Virus record (IMG/VR): IMGVR_UViG_3300017917_001373
Span: 1-31,830 of that record
Source of the DNA: a virus
DNA length: 31,830 nt
Direction: 5' to 3' (one strand)
Position numbers and translations under genes: made by a program. This document shows, piece after piece, positions 6,873 through 13,931 of this stretch (positions are counted from its first letter, which is position 1; every line of letters starts with the position of its first letter). The notes below the pieces were generated by a model. It made no database searches and was not told the DNA's origin. It saw only the letters and a list, made by a program, of their open reading frames with translations.

Positions 6873-8216
6873 ATGGCAGGTCGTGAAGGACCATACAGGC
6901 GAGATTATAACTCGACCAACTACATACACCCCAACGAAGAGAACTTGTGGAACCTCCACAAGGCCATGGCATACAATAGTCTTGGTCAGCCCGTTCTCAG
7001 GACTACATCTGGTGCGCTCGTCACATCCAATGATGCTTTTGGTAGATTGAGAGTGAGCTCTCCCTACACATTGTTTGATAGCTTCCATAGATACCAAGAC
7101 AACGGCAAGATAAGCGAACTTAGATCTGGTACTGCAACTAGCGTGCATGATCCAAACTCTAGCTCCATATTGCTGACCATCGGTACTGCCTTGGGCGACA
7201 AGGTCTACAGGGAATCAAACAGGGTATTTGCTTACCAGCCTGGCAAGGCATTGTCCATCCTCGAGACCTTCGTGATGAATCCTGCCAAGACCGGGCTCAG
7301 GCAGCGTTATGGATATTTTGATACCAACAATGGCATATTCCTGCAGATAGAGAACGACGAAGTCGCTTTCTGCATACGCAGCACTAGCCAGTCTGGTACT
7401 CCACAGATAGTAGAAAAGGTCGTGCAAGCTAACTGGAACATCGATCCACTCAACGGAACTGGTACGTCCACGAGAACGCTAAATCTAACCGTGGCACAGA
7501 TCATGTTCATCGACATCGAATGGCTAGGCGTTGGTAGCGTTCGAGTCGGCTTCGTGATCGATGGCGAGTTTGTTCCAGTGCATACCTTCCATCATGCTAA
7601 CATCACAGGCAACACCACTACATACATGGGTACTGCCTGCTTGCCAGTGAGATGCGAGATAGAGAACATCGCTGCTACTGCCAGTTCCAGCAGTCTAAGG
7701 GTGATCTGTGCTACCATCCTGTCAGAAGGCGGCTATGAGCTCAAGGGACGTGCTCGAGCAGCAGGACACGAACTATCTGCACCAAGAACTAATACCAATC
7801 AACAAACAGAATATCGACCTGTGCTATCTATTAGATTAAAAGCCGATAGATTGGGTGCCATAGTTATTCCTAAAAACTTTAGCATAGCACCTGTGGTTGC
7901 TAAGAACTACAGTTATAGATTACTCAATGGTGCTATCACTTCTGGTGGAGAATGGGTTTCAGCAGGCACCGACAGCTCAGTAGAATATAACTTAACCGCA
8001 ACAGACATCACTAACGGATCAATTCTCGAACAAGGTTATATCATCGCCACTAATCAAAGCGGCGCGGCTGTGGCATTGCAAGACTATCCATTTAAGTTCC
8101 AACTAGAAAGAAATTCACTAACTACTCCTGCTACAAGATATGAATTTGTCATAGCCATAGCCTGCACAGATGCCGGTAGCACAGTTAGTTCTGTCAACTG
8201 GGAAGAGATAACCTAG
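6873..8216 (+). CDS. Virion structural protein
   Basis: A 447-residue protein with a GGAG Shine-Dalgarno (6862-6865) and start at ATG 6873. The sequence is mixed alpha/beta to all-beta with many Ser, Thr, Asn and Gly residues, no signal peptide and no membrane segment. An N-terminal stretch (GALVTSNDAFGRLRVSSPYT followed by LFDSFHRYQD) is of a type I associate with large structural proteins of marine T4-like phages. The C-terminal ~120 residues (from NQQTEYRPVLSIRLK) look like a separate beta domain. It is the largest gene in the plus-strand late cluster and directly precedes the acyltransferase gene. The structural role is inferred from context and composition. Confidence 0.65.
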   Translation: MAGREGPYRRDYNSTNYIHPNEENLWNLHKAMAYNSLGQPVLRTTSGALVTSNDAFGRLRVSSPYTLFDSFHRYQDNGKISELRSGTATSVHDPNSSSILLTIGTALGDKVYRESNRVFAYQPGKALSILETFVMNPAKTGLRQRYGYFDTNNGIFLQIENDEVAFCIRSTSQSGTPQIVEKVVQANWNIDPLNGTGTSTRTLNLTVAQIMFIDIEWLGVGSVRVGFVIDGEFVPVHTFHHANITGNTTTYMGTACLPVRCEIENIAATASSSSLRVICATILSEGGYELKGRARAAGHELSAPRTNTNQQTEYRPVLSIRLKADRLGAIVIPKNFSIAPVVAKNYSYRLLNGAITSGGEWVSAGTDSSVEYNLTATDITNGSILEQGYIIATNQSGAAVALQDYPFKFQLERNSLTTPATRYEFVIAIACTDAGSTVSSVNWEEIT

Positions 8217-8221
8217 CATCC

Positions 8222-8725
8222 ATGTTTGAGAACCTCATACTGACCAGCAAGAAGAAGAAACCACAAGAATTCCTCGCTGCTATCAAACTAGAGATCAAGG
8301 ACTGGCCACGAGAACTTGATCAAGATTTCATCGATTACATCATGCTAGCAGAACACAGCGAGAGCCACAGGTTTGACAGCATACAGACGGTCTGCGCAGA
8401 AGTGGTGTGGCCCATGATGCTGAACAACTACTTCCTAGAACGAGAAAACGGTAAGCCAGTAGCCTACAGTTCTTGGGGCTTGTTTGATCCCAAGATAGCC
8501 AAGTCTAAGCTGAGATTGCATGAGGAACTGTTGGTCAGAGAAGATCACGGCTCAGGCAGCGAGCTTTGGTTGCTAGACGTGATTGCTCCTTGGGGTGGCG
8601 CAAGAGACATGATCAAACGACTGGTGCAGATGAAGCACGATCGAGGCATGAGCAAGCATAGGGTGCATTTCCGCAGATGGTACGGGGAACGCAACCTCGA
8701 GCGATTAAATGACGCTATTTGTTAA
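8222..8725 (+). CDS. HlyC/RtxC-family toxin-activating lysine acyltransferase homologue
   Basis: A 167-residue protein, close to the ~170 residues of E. coli HlyC. The HlyC catalytic His (in SPLHRN) aligns with H49 in SESHRF. GKPVAYSSWGLF (77-88) aligns with the 'PVAYCSWA' strand, and SGSELWLLDVIAPWGG (111-126) aligns with 'SGDRKWFIDWIAPFG', placing the catalytic Asp at D119. HlyC enzymes are GNAT-fold proteins that move a fatty acyl group from acyl-ACP to lysines of RTX toxins. No RTX toxin is visible here. The gene starts 5 bases after the 447-aa virion gene, so a virion protein is the likeliest substrate by position. The family call is strong and the substrate is inference. Confidence 0.8.
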   Translation: MFENLILTSKKKKPQEFLAAIKLEIKDWPRELDQDFIDYIMLAEHSESHRFDSIQTVCAEVVWPMMLNNYFLERENGKPVAYSSWGLFDPKIAKSKLRLHEELLVREDHGSGSELWLLDVIAPWGGARDMIKRLVQMKHDRGMSKHRVHFRRWYGERNLERLNDAIC

Positions 8726-8732
8726 AGCATCT

Positions 8733-8740
8733 TATAAATA
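8733..8740 (+). promoter_or_regulatory. T4-type late promoter, exact consensus TATAAATA
   Basis: An exact match to the T4 late promoter box. It lies 20 bases before the ATG at 8761, with an AGGAG Shine-Dalgarno at 8750-8754. No -35 element is needed for gp55/gp33-type late transcription, and none is seen. Confidence 0.8.
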
Positions 8741-8760
8741 ATCCAAATTAGGAGACCGCT

Positions 8761-8922
8761 ATGGCAAAAGCTAAAGGCGGCGCACAAGGCGCCCAGAAGA
8801 CCACATTCAAGCGAGCTGGTGGCAAGAAGAAGACCAGCATTGGGCTGAGCAACTCTAGCCGTCCAACCAGCAAGTCGGGTCGCAGGAACCACAAGCCATA
8901 TCGTGGCCAGGGCCGTCCATAA
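8761..8922 (+). CDS. Very basic 53-aa late protein
   Basis: A 53-residue protein made mostly of Lys, Arg, Gly, Ser and Gln, ending in RRNHKPYRGQGRP. It has the best late promoter in the window and a near-ideal Shine-Dalgarno (AGGAG, 6 bases before the ATG), so high late expression is likely. The strong positive charge and lack of hydrophobic core suggest a disordered nucleic-acid-binding or DNA-packaging accessory protein. I recall similar short basic proteins with 'KTSIG' and 'YRGQGR' in marine T4-like phages, but their function is not known to me. Confidence 0.75.
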   Translation: MAKAKGGAQGAQKTTFKRAGGKKKTSIGLSNSSRPTSKSGRRNHKPYRGQGRP

Positions 8923-8945
8923 TTTTATCTAGACACTATAGTTGG

Positions 8946-8957
8946 GTTTAGCTAAAC
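8946..8957. repeat. 12-base perfect palindrome GTTTAGCTAAAC
   Basis: A perfect 12-base palindrome in the 56-base gap between the basic late gene and the dsbA-like gene, about 10 bases before the latter's AGGAG Shine-Dalgarno. It could be a protein-binding operator, since a hairpin with so small a loop would be weak. No U-tract follows, so it is not an obvious terminator. Confidence 0.4.
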
Positions 8958-8978
8958 TGTTCACACAGGAGATTTCAC

Positions 8979-9248
8979 ATGAGCACACGCAATTTTACTG
9001 CTGAAGAAAAGGCCAAGCTGACCCAGCTGATCCGCGAGGGTTCAACCGTCATGCAGGAAGTCGAGGACCTCAATGGTAGCCTCAGTGATACCATCAAGGC
9101 AGTTGCCGAAGAGCTGGAGATCAAGCCCAGCATTCTCAAGAAGGCAGTGAGCATCGCTCACAAGGGTGACTTTGGTCGCCACGCTGATGATCACAGCTTG
9201 CTGGAGAACATCATGGGCGCAGTGGGCAAGCTCGACGATCAGCCATGA
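8979..9248 (+). CDS. dsbA: DsbA-like small double-stranded DNA-binding protein
   Basis: An 89-residue helical protein with AGGAG (8967-8971) 7 bases before the ATG. T4 DsbA, a dsDNA-binding protein linked to late transcription, is also 89 residues. The layout matches: an N-terminal helix (EEKAKLTQLIREG), a middle helix (LSDTIKAVAEELEI), then ILKKAVSIAHKGDF, which parallels T4 'FNRLLALYHKDN'. The C-terminal helix is acidic. Name given with the T4 protein in mind, not the bacterial disulfide enzyme. In T4 this gene neighbours rnh; here rnh is about 20 kb away. The call rests on length and pattern, not close identity. Confidence 0.55.
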   Translation: MSTRNFTAEEKAKLTQLIREGSTVMQEVEDLNGSLSDTIKAVAEELEIKPSILKKAVSIAHKGDFGRHADDHSLLENIMGAVGKLDDQP

Positions 9249-9463
9249 AACCATACCAGTGGCTAGCTTGGTTAGCAACAGCGATCGTGTTGATCGCTGC
9301 TTGCTTAGCTAGTTTTGTACCTGAACTATACTGGCACCATTGGTTCTTCATCATAGGTAATGCGCTATGGATCATAGTTGGTTATCTATGGAAAGAGAAT
9401 AGCCTGCTATGGTTTAACATAGGACTAACCTCGATCTATATTGTGGGTTTGTTATCACAGTAA
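9245..9463 (+). CDS. Small three-helix membrane protein
   Basis: A 72-residue protein whose ATG overlaps the previous stop (ATGA), so it is translationally coupled. Three hydrophobic stretches (about residues 6-27, 31-48 and 53-70) should each cross the membrane. It is rich in Trp (YQWLAWL, ELYWHHWFF, IIVGYLW, SLLWF). No known motif is present. The pattern resembles single halves of PnuC-like transporters only loosely, so I give no function. It ends within the gp43 promoter region. Confidence 0.65.
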   Translation: MKPYQWLAWLATAIVLIAACLASFVPELYWHHWFFIIGNALWIIVGYLWKENSLLWFNIGLTSIYIVGLLSQ

Positions 9464-9470
9464 ATATAAT
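9441..9470 (+). promoter_or_regulatory. Sigma70-type promoter before DNA polymerase
   Basis: TTGTGG (9441-9446) and a perfect TATAAT (9465-9470) are separated by 18 bases. The expected start, near 9477, is 50 bases before the polymerase ATG. The position suits an early host-polymerase promoter for the replication genes. The -35 box is imperfect. Confidence 0.5.
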
Positions 9471-9476
9471 AGAGTC

Positions 9477-9491
9477 GTGGGCTTTACCCAC
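9477..9491 (+). promoter_or_regulatory. Leader hairpin upstream of gp43
   Basis: GTGGG-CTTTA-CCCAC forms a 5-bp, GC-rich hairpin starting about where the TATAAT promoter would begin the transcript. T4 gp43 represses its own translation by binding a hairpin close to its ribosome site. Here the hairpin is about 30 bases before the AGGAG (9520-9524), so it may be a diverged operator or only a 5'-end stabiliser. Confidence 0.4.
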
Positions 9492-9529
9492 ATGCAGATG
9501 GTGAGCCGCCATAAAGGCCAGGAGAATGA

Positions 9530-12190
9530 ATGAGCTACGTTGATGCCCTGATGGACAGGGAAAGAGATCGCATTTACATCGTTGAACGAGTCAATGGTAG
9601 GCGCGAATACCGAGATTATCCAGCACAATACGTATTCTACTACGACGATCCCAAAGGCAAGTTCAAGACCATCTATGGCACGCCCGTCAGCAGGTTCTCT
9701 ACGAGGAACAACAAGGAGTTCCGCAGAGAGATGGGCATACACAAGGGCAAGAAGCTGTGGGAGAGCGACATCAACCCCGTGTTCCGATGCTTGGCAGAGA
9801 ACTACATGGGCAAGGACGTGCCCAAGCTACACGTGGCGTTCTTCGACATCGAGACGGACTTTGATCCCGAACGTGGGTTTTCTAGTCCGGAAGATCCGTT
9901 TACCAAGATCACTGCCATCACTGTCTACTTGCAGTGGCTTGACCAGCTGGTCACTCTAGCACTGCCGCCCAAGCACATGAGCCGCGAAAGCGCCATGGAC
10001 ATAGCAGGCAAGTTTGACAACACCTTCATGTTCTGGGACGAAGCAGAGATGCTCAAGACTTTCCTAGACTTGATACAAGATGCCGACGTGCTAACTGGGT
10101 GGAACTCAGAGGGTTTCGATATTCCCTATACCATCAATAGGACCATCAAGGTGCTTAGCAAGGATGACACTAGAGCATTCTGCTTGTGGAACCAGTTTCC
10201 CAAGCCACGCGAGTATGAGAAGTTTGGCCTCATGCGCCAGACCTACGACTTGATTGGTCGCATACACGTTGACTACATGAATCTATATCGCAAGTACACC
10301 TACGAAGAGCGCCACAGCTACAGCTTGGATGCTATTGGCGAGTACGAGGAGATCGGTCGCAAGACACCTTACGAAGGTACCCTCGATCAGTTGTACAACC
10401 AAGACTTCGAGAAGTTCATCGAGTACAACAGGCAGGACGTTGCCTTGCTGGGCAAGATCGATGCCAAGCTCAAGTTCATGGATCTATCCAACGTGCTGGC
10501 GCATGAGAACACCGTGTTGATCCAGACAACCATGGGCGCAGTAGCACTGACCGAACAGGCCATCATCAACGAAGCCCATGCGCAGGGATTGATAGTTCCC
10601 AATCGCAAGGACAATTCAGGAGACGAGGGCGCAGCAGGTGCTTATGTTGCCTATCCCAAGAAGGGCATGCATGATTGGCTGGGCGCTATCGACATCAACT
10701 CTCTGTATCCAAGTGCCATCCGTGCGCTGAACATGGCTCCCGAGACCATCGTAGGACAGTTGCGTCCAATCATGACCAATCAATACATACGCAACAAGGT
10801 CGACAACGAGAAATGCAGCTTCGCAGAAGCTTGGGAAGGCTTGTTTGGTAGCTTAGAGTACACTGCGGTCATGGAACAGCAGCGTGGCACAGAAATCACT
10901 GTTGACTGGGAAGACGGAACCGAATCAGTGCATAGCGGCGCTGAGCTATGGAAGTTCATCTTTGACAGCAACCAGCCCTGGATCTTGAGCGGCAATGGTA
11001 CCATCTTTACCTATGAGAAGAAGGGCGTGGTTCCAGGCTTGCTGGAACGTTGGTACAGCGAGAGAAAGCAATTGCAGGCCAAGCTGAAAGAAGCTGTCGA
11101 AGCCAAGGACACTGCGCAGATCGAGTTCTGGGACAAGCGCCAGTTGGTCAAGAAGATTAACTTGAACTCGCTGTATGGTGCAATTCTAAATCCTGGATGC
11201 AGATTCTTTGACAAGCGCATTGGGCAGTCAACCACGCTAACTGGGCGAGTGATCGCTAGGCACATGGATGCTTACGTGAACGAATGCATCACTGGCAAGT
11301 ATGACCACTTGGGCGAAAGCATCGTTTATGGTGATACAGACTCCGTCTACTTCAGTGCTTGGCCCATGCTCAAGAAGGAAGTGGAAGAAGGCAGGATGGA
11401 ATGGAGCAAGGAGATCTGCGTGAAGCTATATGATAGCATAGCTGATCAGGTCAACGGATCGTTCCCTGCATTCATGGAACAGGCTTTCCACTGCCCGCGC
11501 GAGCTTGGTCAGATCATCAAGGGTGGTCGAGAACTGGTTGCCAGCAAGGGCTTGTACATCACCAAGAAGCGTTATGCTGTGCTGATCTATGACAAGGAAG
11601 GCAAGCGGCAGGATGTGAACGGCAAGCCAGGCAAGGTCAAGGCCATGGGCTTGGATCTCAAGCGTTCAGACACTCCCAAGGTAGTGCAGGACTTCCTCAG
11701 CGAGATATTGATGGATGTGCTAAAGGGCGCAGGCGAGAACGAGATACTAGACAAGATCGTTGAGTTCCGTGCCAAGTTCGCAGAGCGTCCAGCTTGGGAG
11801 AAAGGTACGCCCAAGCGAGTCAACAAGCTGACCTACTACAGCGAGCAGGAAAAGAAGCATGGTAGCTTCAACATGCCTGGCCACGTCAGAGCAGCTATGA
11901 ACTGGAACACGCTCAAGAAGATGCATGGTGACAACTACAGCCAGAACATCGTTGACGGACAGAAGGTCATCGTCTGCAAGCTGCGACCTAATCCACTAGG
12001 ATACACATCAGTGGCTTATCCAGTTGACGAGCTACACATACCTCAGTGGTTCAAGGAGCTGCCGTTTGATCAAGATGCCATGGAAGGCACCATCGTGGAC
12101 GGCAAGGTCAAGAACTTGTTAGGCGTGCTAAACTGGGATCTAGCTAGCACAGCTGGCACACAAAATGCATTCAGTGCGATGTTTGGATGA
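9530..12190 (+). CDS. 43: DNA polymerase, family B (T4 gp43-like)
   Basis: An 886-residue replicative polymerase with 3'-5' proofreading. Exo I is FFDIETD (D106, E108), Exo II is VLTGWNSEGFDIPY (187-200) and Exo III is YNRQDVALLG (299-308). Polymerase motif A is DINSLYPSAIRALN (388-401), motif B is KKINLNSLYGAIL (541-553) and motif C is VYGDTDSVYF (599-608). All catalytic carboxylates are present, so the enzyme should be active. T4 gp43 has 898 residues, so this is full length. AGGAG (9520-9524) supports the ATG at 9530. It is followed 3 bases later by a methyltransferase-like gene and then by the clamp gene that would tether it to DNA. The C-terminus (TQNAFSAMFG) should contain the clamp-binding tail. 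Confidence 0.97.
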   Translation: MSYVDALMDRERDRIYIVERVNGRREYRDYPAQYVFYYDDPKGKFKTIYGTPVSRFSTRNNKEFRREMGIHKGKKLWESDINPVFRCLAENYMGKDVPKLHVAFFDIETDFDPERGFSSPEDPFTKITAITVYLQWLDQLVTLALPPKHMSRESAMDIAGKFDNTFMFWDEAEMLKTFLDLIQDADVLTGWNSEGFDIPYTINRTIKVLSKDDTRAFCLWNQFPKPREYEKFGLMRQTYDLIGRIHVDYMNLYRKYTYEERHSYSLDAIGEYEEIGRKTPYEGTLDQLYNQDFEKFIEYNRQDVALLGKIDAKLKFMDLSNVLAHENTVLIQTTMGAVALTEQAIINEAHAQGLIVPNRKDNSGDEGAAGAYVAYPKKGMHDWLGAIDINSLYPSAIRALNMAPETIVGQLRPIMTNQYIRNKVDNEKCSFAEAWEGLFGSLEYTAVMEQQRGTEITVDWEDGTESVHSGAELWKFIFDSNQPWILSGNGTIFTYEKKGVVPGLLERWYSERKQLQAKLKEAVEAKDTAQIEFWDKRQLVKKINLNSLYGAILNPGCRFFDKRIGQSTTLTGRVIARHMDAYVNECITGKYDHLGESIVYGDTDSVYFSAWPMLKKEVEEGRMEWSKEICVKLYDSIADQVNGSFPAFMEQAFHCPRELGQIIKGGRELVASKGLYITKKRYAVLIYDKEGKRQDVNGKPGKVKAMGLDLKRSDTPKVVQDFLSEILMDVLKGAGENEILDKIVEFRAKFAERPAWEKGTPKRVNKLTYYSEQEKKHGSFNMPGHVRAAMNWNTLKKMHGDNYSQNIVDGQKVIVCKLRPNPLGYTSVAYPVDELHIPQWFKELPFDQDAMEGTIVDGKVKNLLGVLNWDLASTAGTQNAFSAMFG

Positions 12191-12193
12191 ACC

Positions 12194-13144
12194 ATGCCGA
12201 CCCTGAGTGATTTGATAAAGATCAGAGAAAGACTAACGACGCTACCGTTGGATGACATGGATGCTAAAGATGCTACCTTGTTAGAAGAAATAGCAAAGAT
12301 AAGCGACGGACTGAGAGATCTTGATACTTCTCATGTCATAAGATTGCTCAAGGAATCTGTTGATCTCAGATCAAAAGCCCTGCACCAATTTAGGCAATCG
12401 CAGATCGAGCGAGTTGATCATGCGATAAAAGAAGCTAACTGGCGTTATCAAAAAGGTAGCAGAGATTGGTGTAACGCCATCGAGCAGCAAGATGATGATC
12501 AGTATAAGACCTTCTTGAAAGAATATTATCCGAACGATGAAGAGTCTGTCTTTTATTGCAAAAACATGATGCAAGCAATGAGCGACTGGACTGATGCTTG
12601 CTTATTGTATCAGATGAATGATTTTAGGTTGGCAGATTTCTTAGGCTTCTATCCATTGTACGTTGTGGATAAGTTCAAGAATGATCTGATCAATAGGTTA
12701 TCTGATCAATCTACTGCTGCGCACTTGCGGAAAGTCCGAGTCTACACACCAGACGAATCTTATGATTGCTTACCAAAGGAAGCCATGGGAATGATCGTTT
12801 CTCGCAATCACTTCACGCACACGAACAGATTTTTCTACGACATCGAGCTGAAACTGTTAGCCAGCCTGCTGAAGCCAGGTGGAACTCTCATGTTCAACTT
12901 CAACGACGTGGAAACAGCAGAAGGTGCGTTGCTGGTAGAATCAAAGATGCGCTCGTATCAGACCAAGACTAACCTCAATGAACATCTGAAAAGCTTGGGA
13001 CTAGAAGTCGTTGATTGGAAAAGGATGCGCCAAGCTCGCACGACCTGGGTAGTAGCTAAGAAACCAGGAAACAAAAAAACCATCAAGAAAGCTGAGATGC
13101 TTGGTCACATCATCAAGAAGAAAACGAATACTTTATTGACTTAA
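12194..13144 (+). CDS. Methyltransferase-like protein of unknown substrate
   Basis: A 316-residue protein. The N-terminal ~180 residues are mostly helical and charged. Residues ~200-290 look like the second half of a SAM-dependent methyltransferase: acidic and aromatic strands, a helix 'ELKLLASLLKPGGTLMFNFN', then a last hairpin ending in TTWVVAKKPG. The usual motif I (D/E-x-G-x-G-x-G) is not evident, so it may be degenerate or bind SAM differently. The C-terminus is very Lys-rich. The codon choice looks a little more AT-rich than in the polymerase gene. It sits between polymerase and clamp genes. Alternatives include a structural adaptor with a dead methyltransferase fold. Confidence 0.5.
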   Translation: MPTLSDLIKIRERLTTLPLDDMDAKDATLLEEIAKISDGLRDLDTSHVIRLLKESVDLRSKALHQFRQSQIERVDHAIKEANWRYQKGSRDWCNAIEQQDDDQYKTFLKEYYPNDEESVFYCKNMMQAMSDWTDACLLYQMNDFRLADFLGFYPLYVVDKFKNDLINRLSDQSTAAHLRKVRVYTPDESYDCLPKEAMGMIVSRNHFTHTNRFFYDIELKLLASLLKPGGTLMFNFNDVETAEGALLVESKMRSYQTKTNLNEHLKSLGLEVVDWKRMRQARTTWVVAKKPGNKKTIKKAEMLGHIIKKKTNTLLT

Positions 13145-13146
13145 AC

Positions 13147-13155
13147 CTAAATAAA
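13147..13155 (+). promoter_or_regulatory. Late-like promoter element before sliding clamp
   Basis: CTAAATAAA lies 35 bases before the clamp ATG, just after the preceding stop. From 13150 the run AATAAAGACTATCATAG matches 16 of 17 bases of the element at 6101-6117. That similarity reaches past the TAAATA box and suggests one promoter class with a conserved initial transcribed region. Confidence 0.5.
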
Positions 13156-13190
13156 GACTATCATAGACATAATTGAAAGGACTCATTCAC

Positions 13191-13922
13191 ATGCGTGATT
13201 ATCTATTAGACGTCGTTAAGCACACGGTTCCGCTCGGTGCTTTCACTAACCTCAGGATCGACGGTACCGATTCTGGCACTGAGATCTCAGCCACAGAAGC
13301 TGAGAGGCTGATGGTGCTGCGCGGTAAGCTGCATGTATCTGTTGATGATTTCAAGGGCACGTTTGGCATTCCCAATCTTCCGCTGTTGAACACGCTGCTT
13401 AACATTCCCGAGTACACTGATGAAGCTGCCAGCTATTCAGTGACAAGGCAGCAGAGGGACGGCGAGGAACAGCCTGTTGCCATCCATCTCGAGAACGTGT
13501 CAGGTGACTTCAAGAACGACTTCCGACTGATGGCAGCTAAGATCATCGAGAGCACTGAACCCAAGCTCAAGTTCAACGTCAATAGCTGGCCCATCGAGTT
13601 CGTTCCAGCTGTGGCTAGCCAGCAGCGTCTCAAGTATCAGACTTCCGCACACCCGGACGAGAAGGCAGTGACCTTCAAGATCGAAGGCGGTAACATCACT
13701 GCACAGCTTGGTGATGCCAGCAGCCACAGCGGTAGCTTTACCTTCCACACTGGCGTTGACAAGACCGTCAAGAAGACCATCTCTGTGCCTGTGCTGTATG
13801 TCAACTCAGTGTTGGCTCTCAGCGGTGACAAGATGATCCATATGGGCGATCTTGGCATGATGATCTCAGTTGACTCTGGCATTGCCAAGTACGACTATAT
13901 CCTTCCCATGCTGACCAAGTAA
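13191..13922 (+). CDS. 45: Sliding clamp (T4 gp45-like)
   Basis: A 243-residue protein, near T4 gp45's 228. The ATG at 13191 has AAAGGA (13176-13181) upstream. An in-frame TTG at 13173 overlaps that site and is rejected as the start. The two-domain beta-rich layout fits gp45: an N-terminal domain with FGIPNLPLLNTLLNIPEY (compare 'YDLNGFLGILSLV' in T4), then a C-terminal domain from residue ~110 with strands AVTFKIEGGNITAQLGD, GSFTFHTG and a final AKYDYILPML. gp45 is a trimeric ring that tethers the polymerase and, in T4, activates late promoters. It lies two genes after gp43. Identity to T4 is low, so the call rests on length, pattern and context. Confidence 0.7.
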   Translation: MRDYLLDVVKHTVPLGAFTNLRIDGTDSGTEISATEAERLMVLRGKLHVSVDDFKGTFGIPNLPLLNTLLNIPEYTDEAASYSVTRQQRDGEEQPVAIHLENVSGDFKNDFRLMAAKIIESTEPKLKFNVNSWPIEFVPAVASQQRLKYQTSAHPDEKAVTFKIEGGNITAQLGDASSHSGSFTFHTGVDKTVKKTISVPVLYVNSVLALSGDKMIHMGDLGMMISVDSGIAKYDYILPMLTK

Positions 13923-13931
13923 GGAAAAAAA

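Noticed and set aside
13173-13190. TTG start for the sliding clamp
   Set aside because: The TTG overlaps the Shine-Dalgarno that serves ATG 13191.
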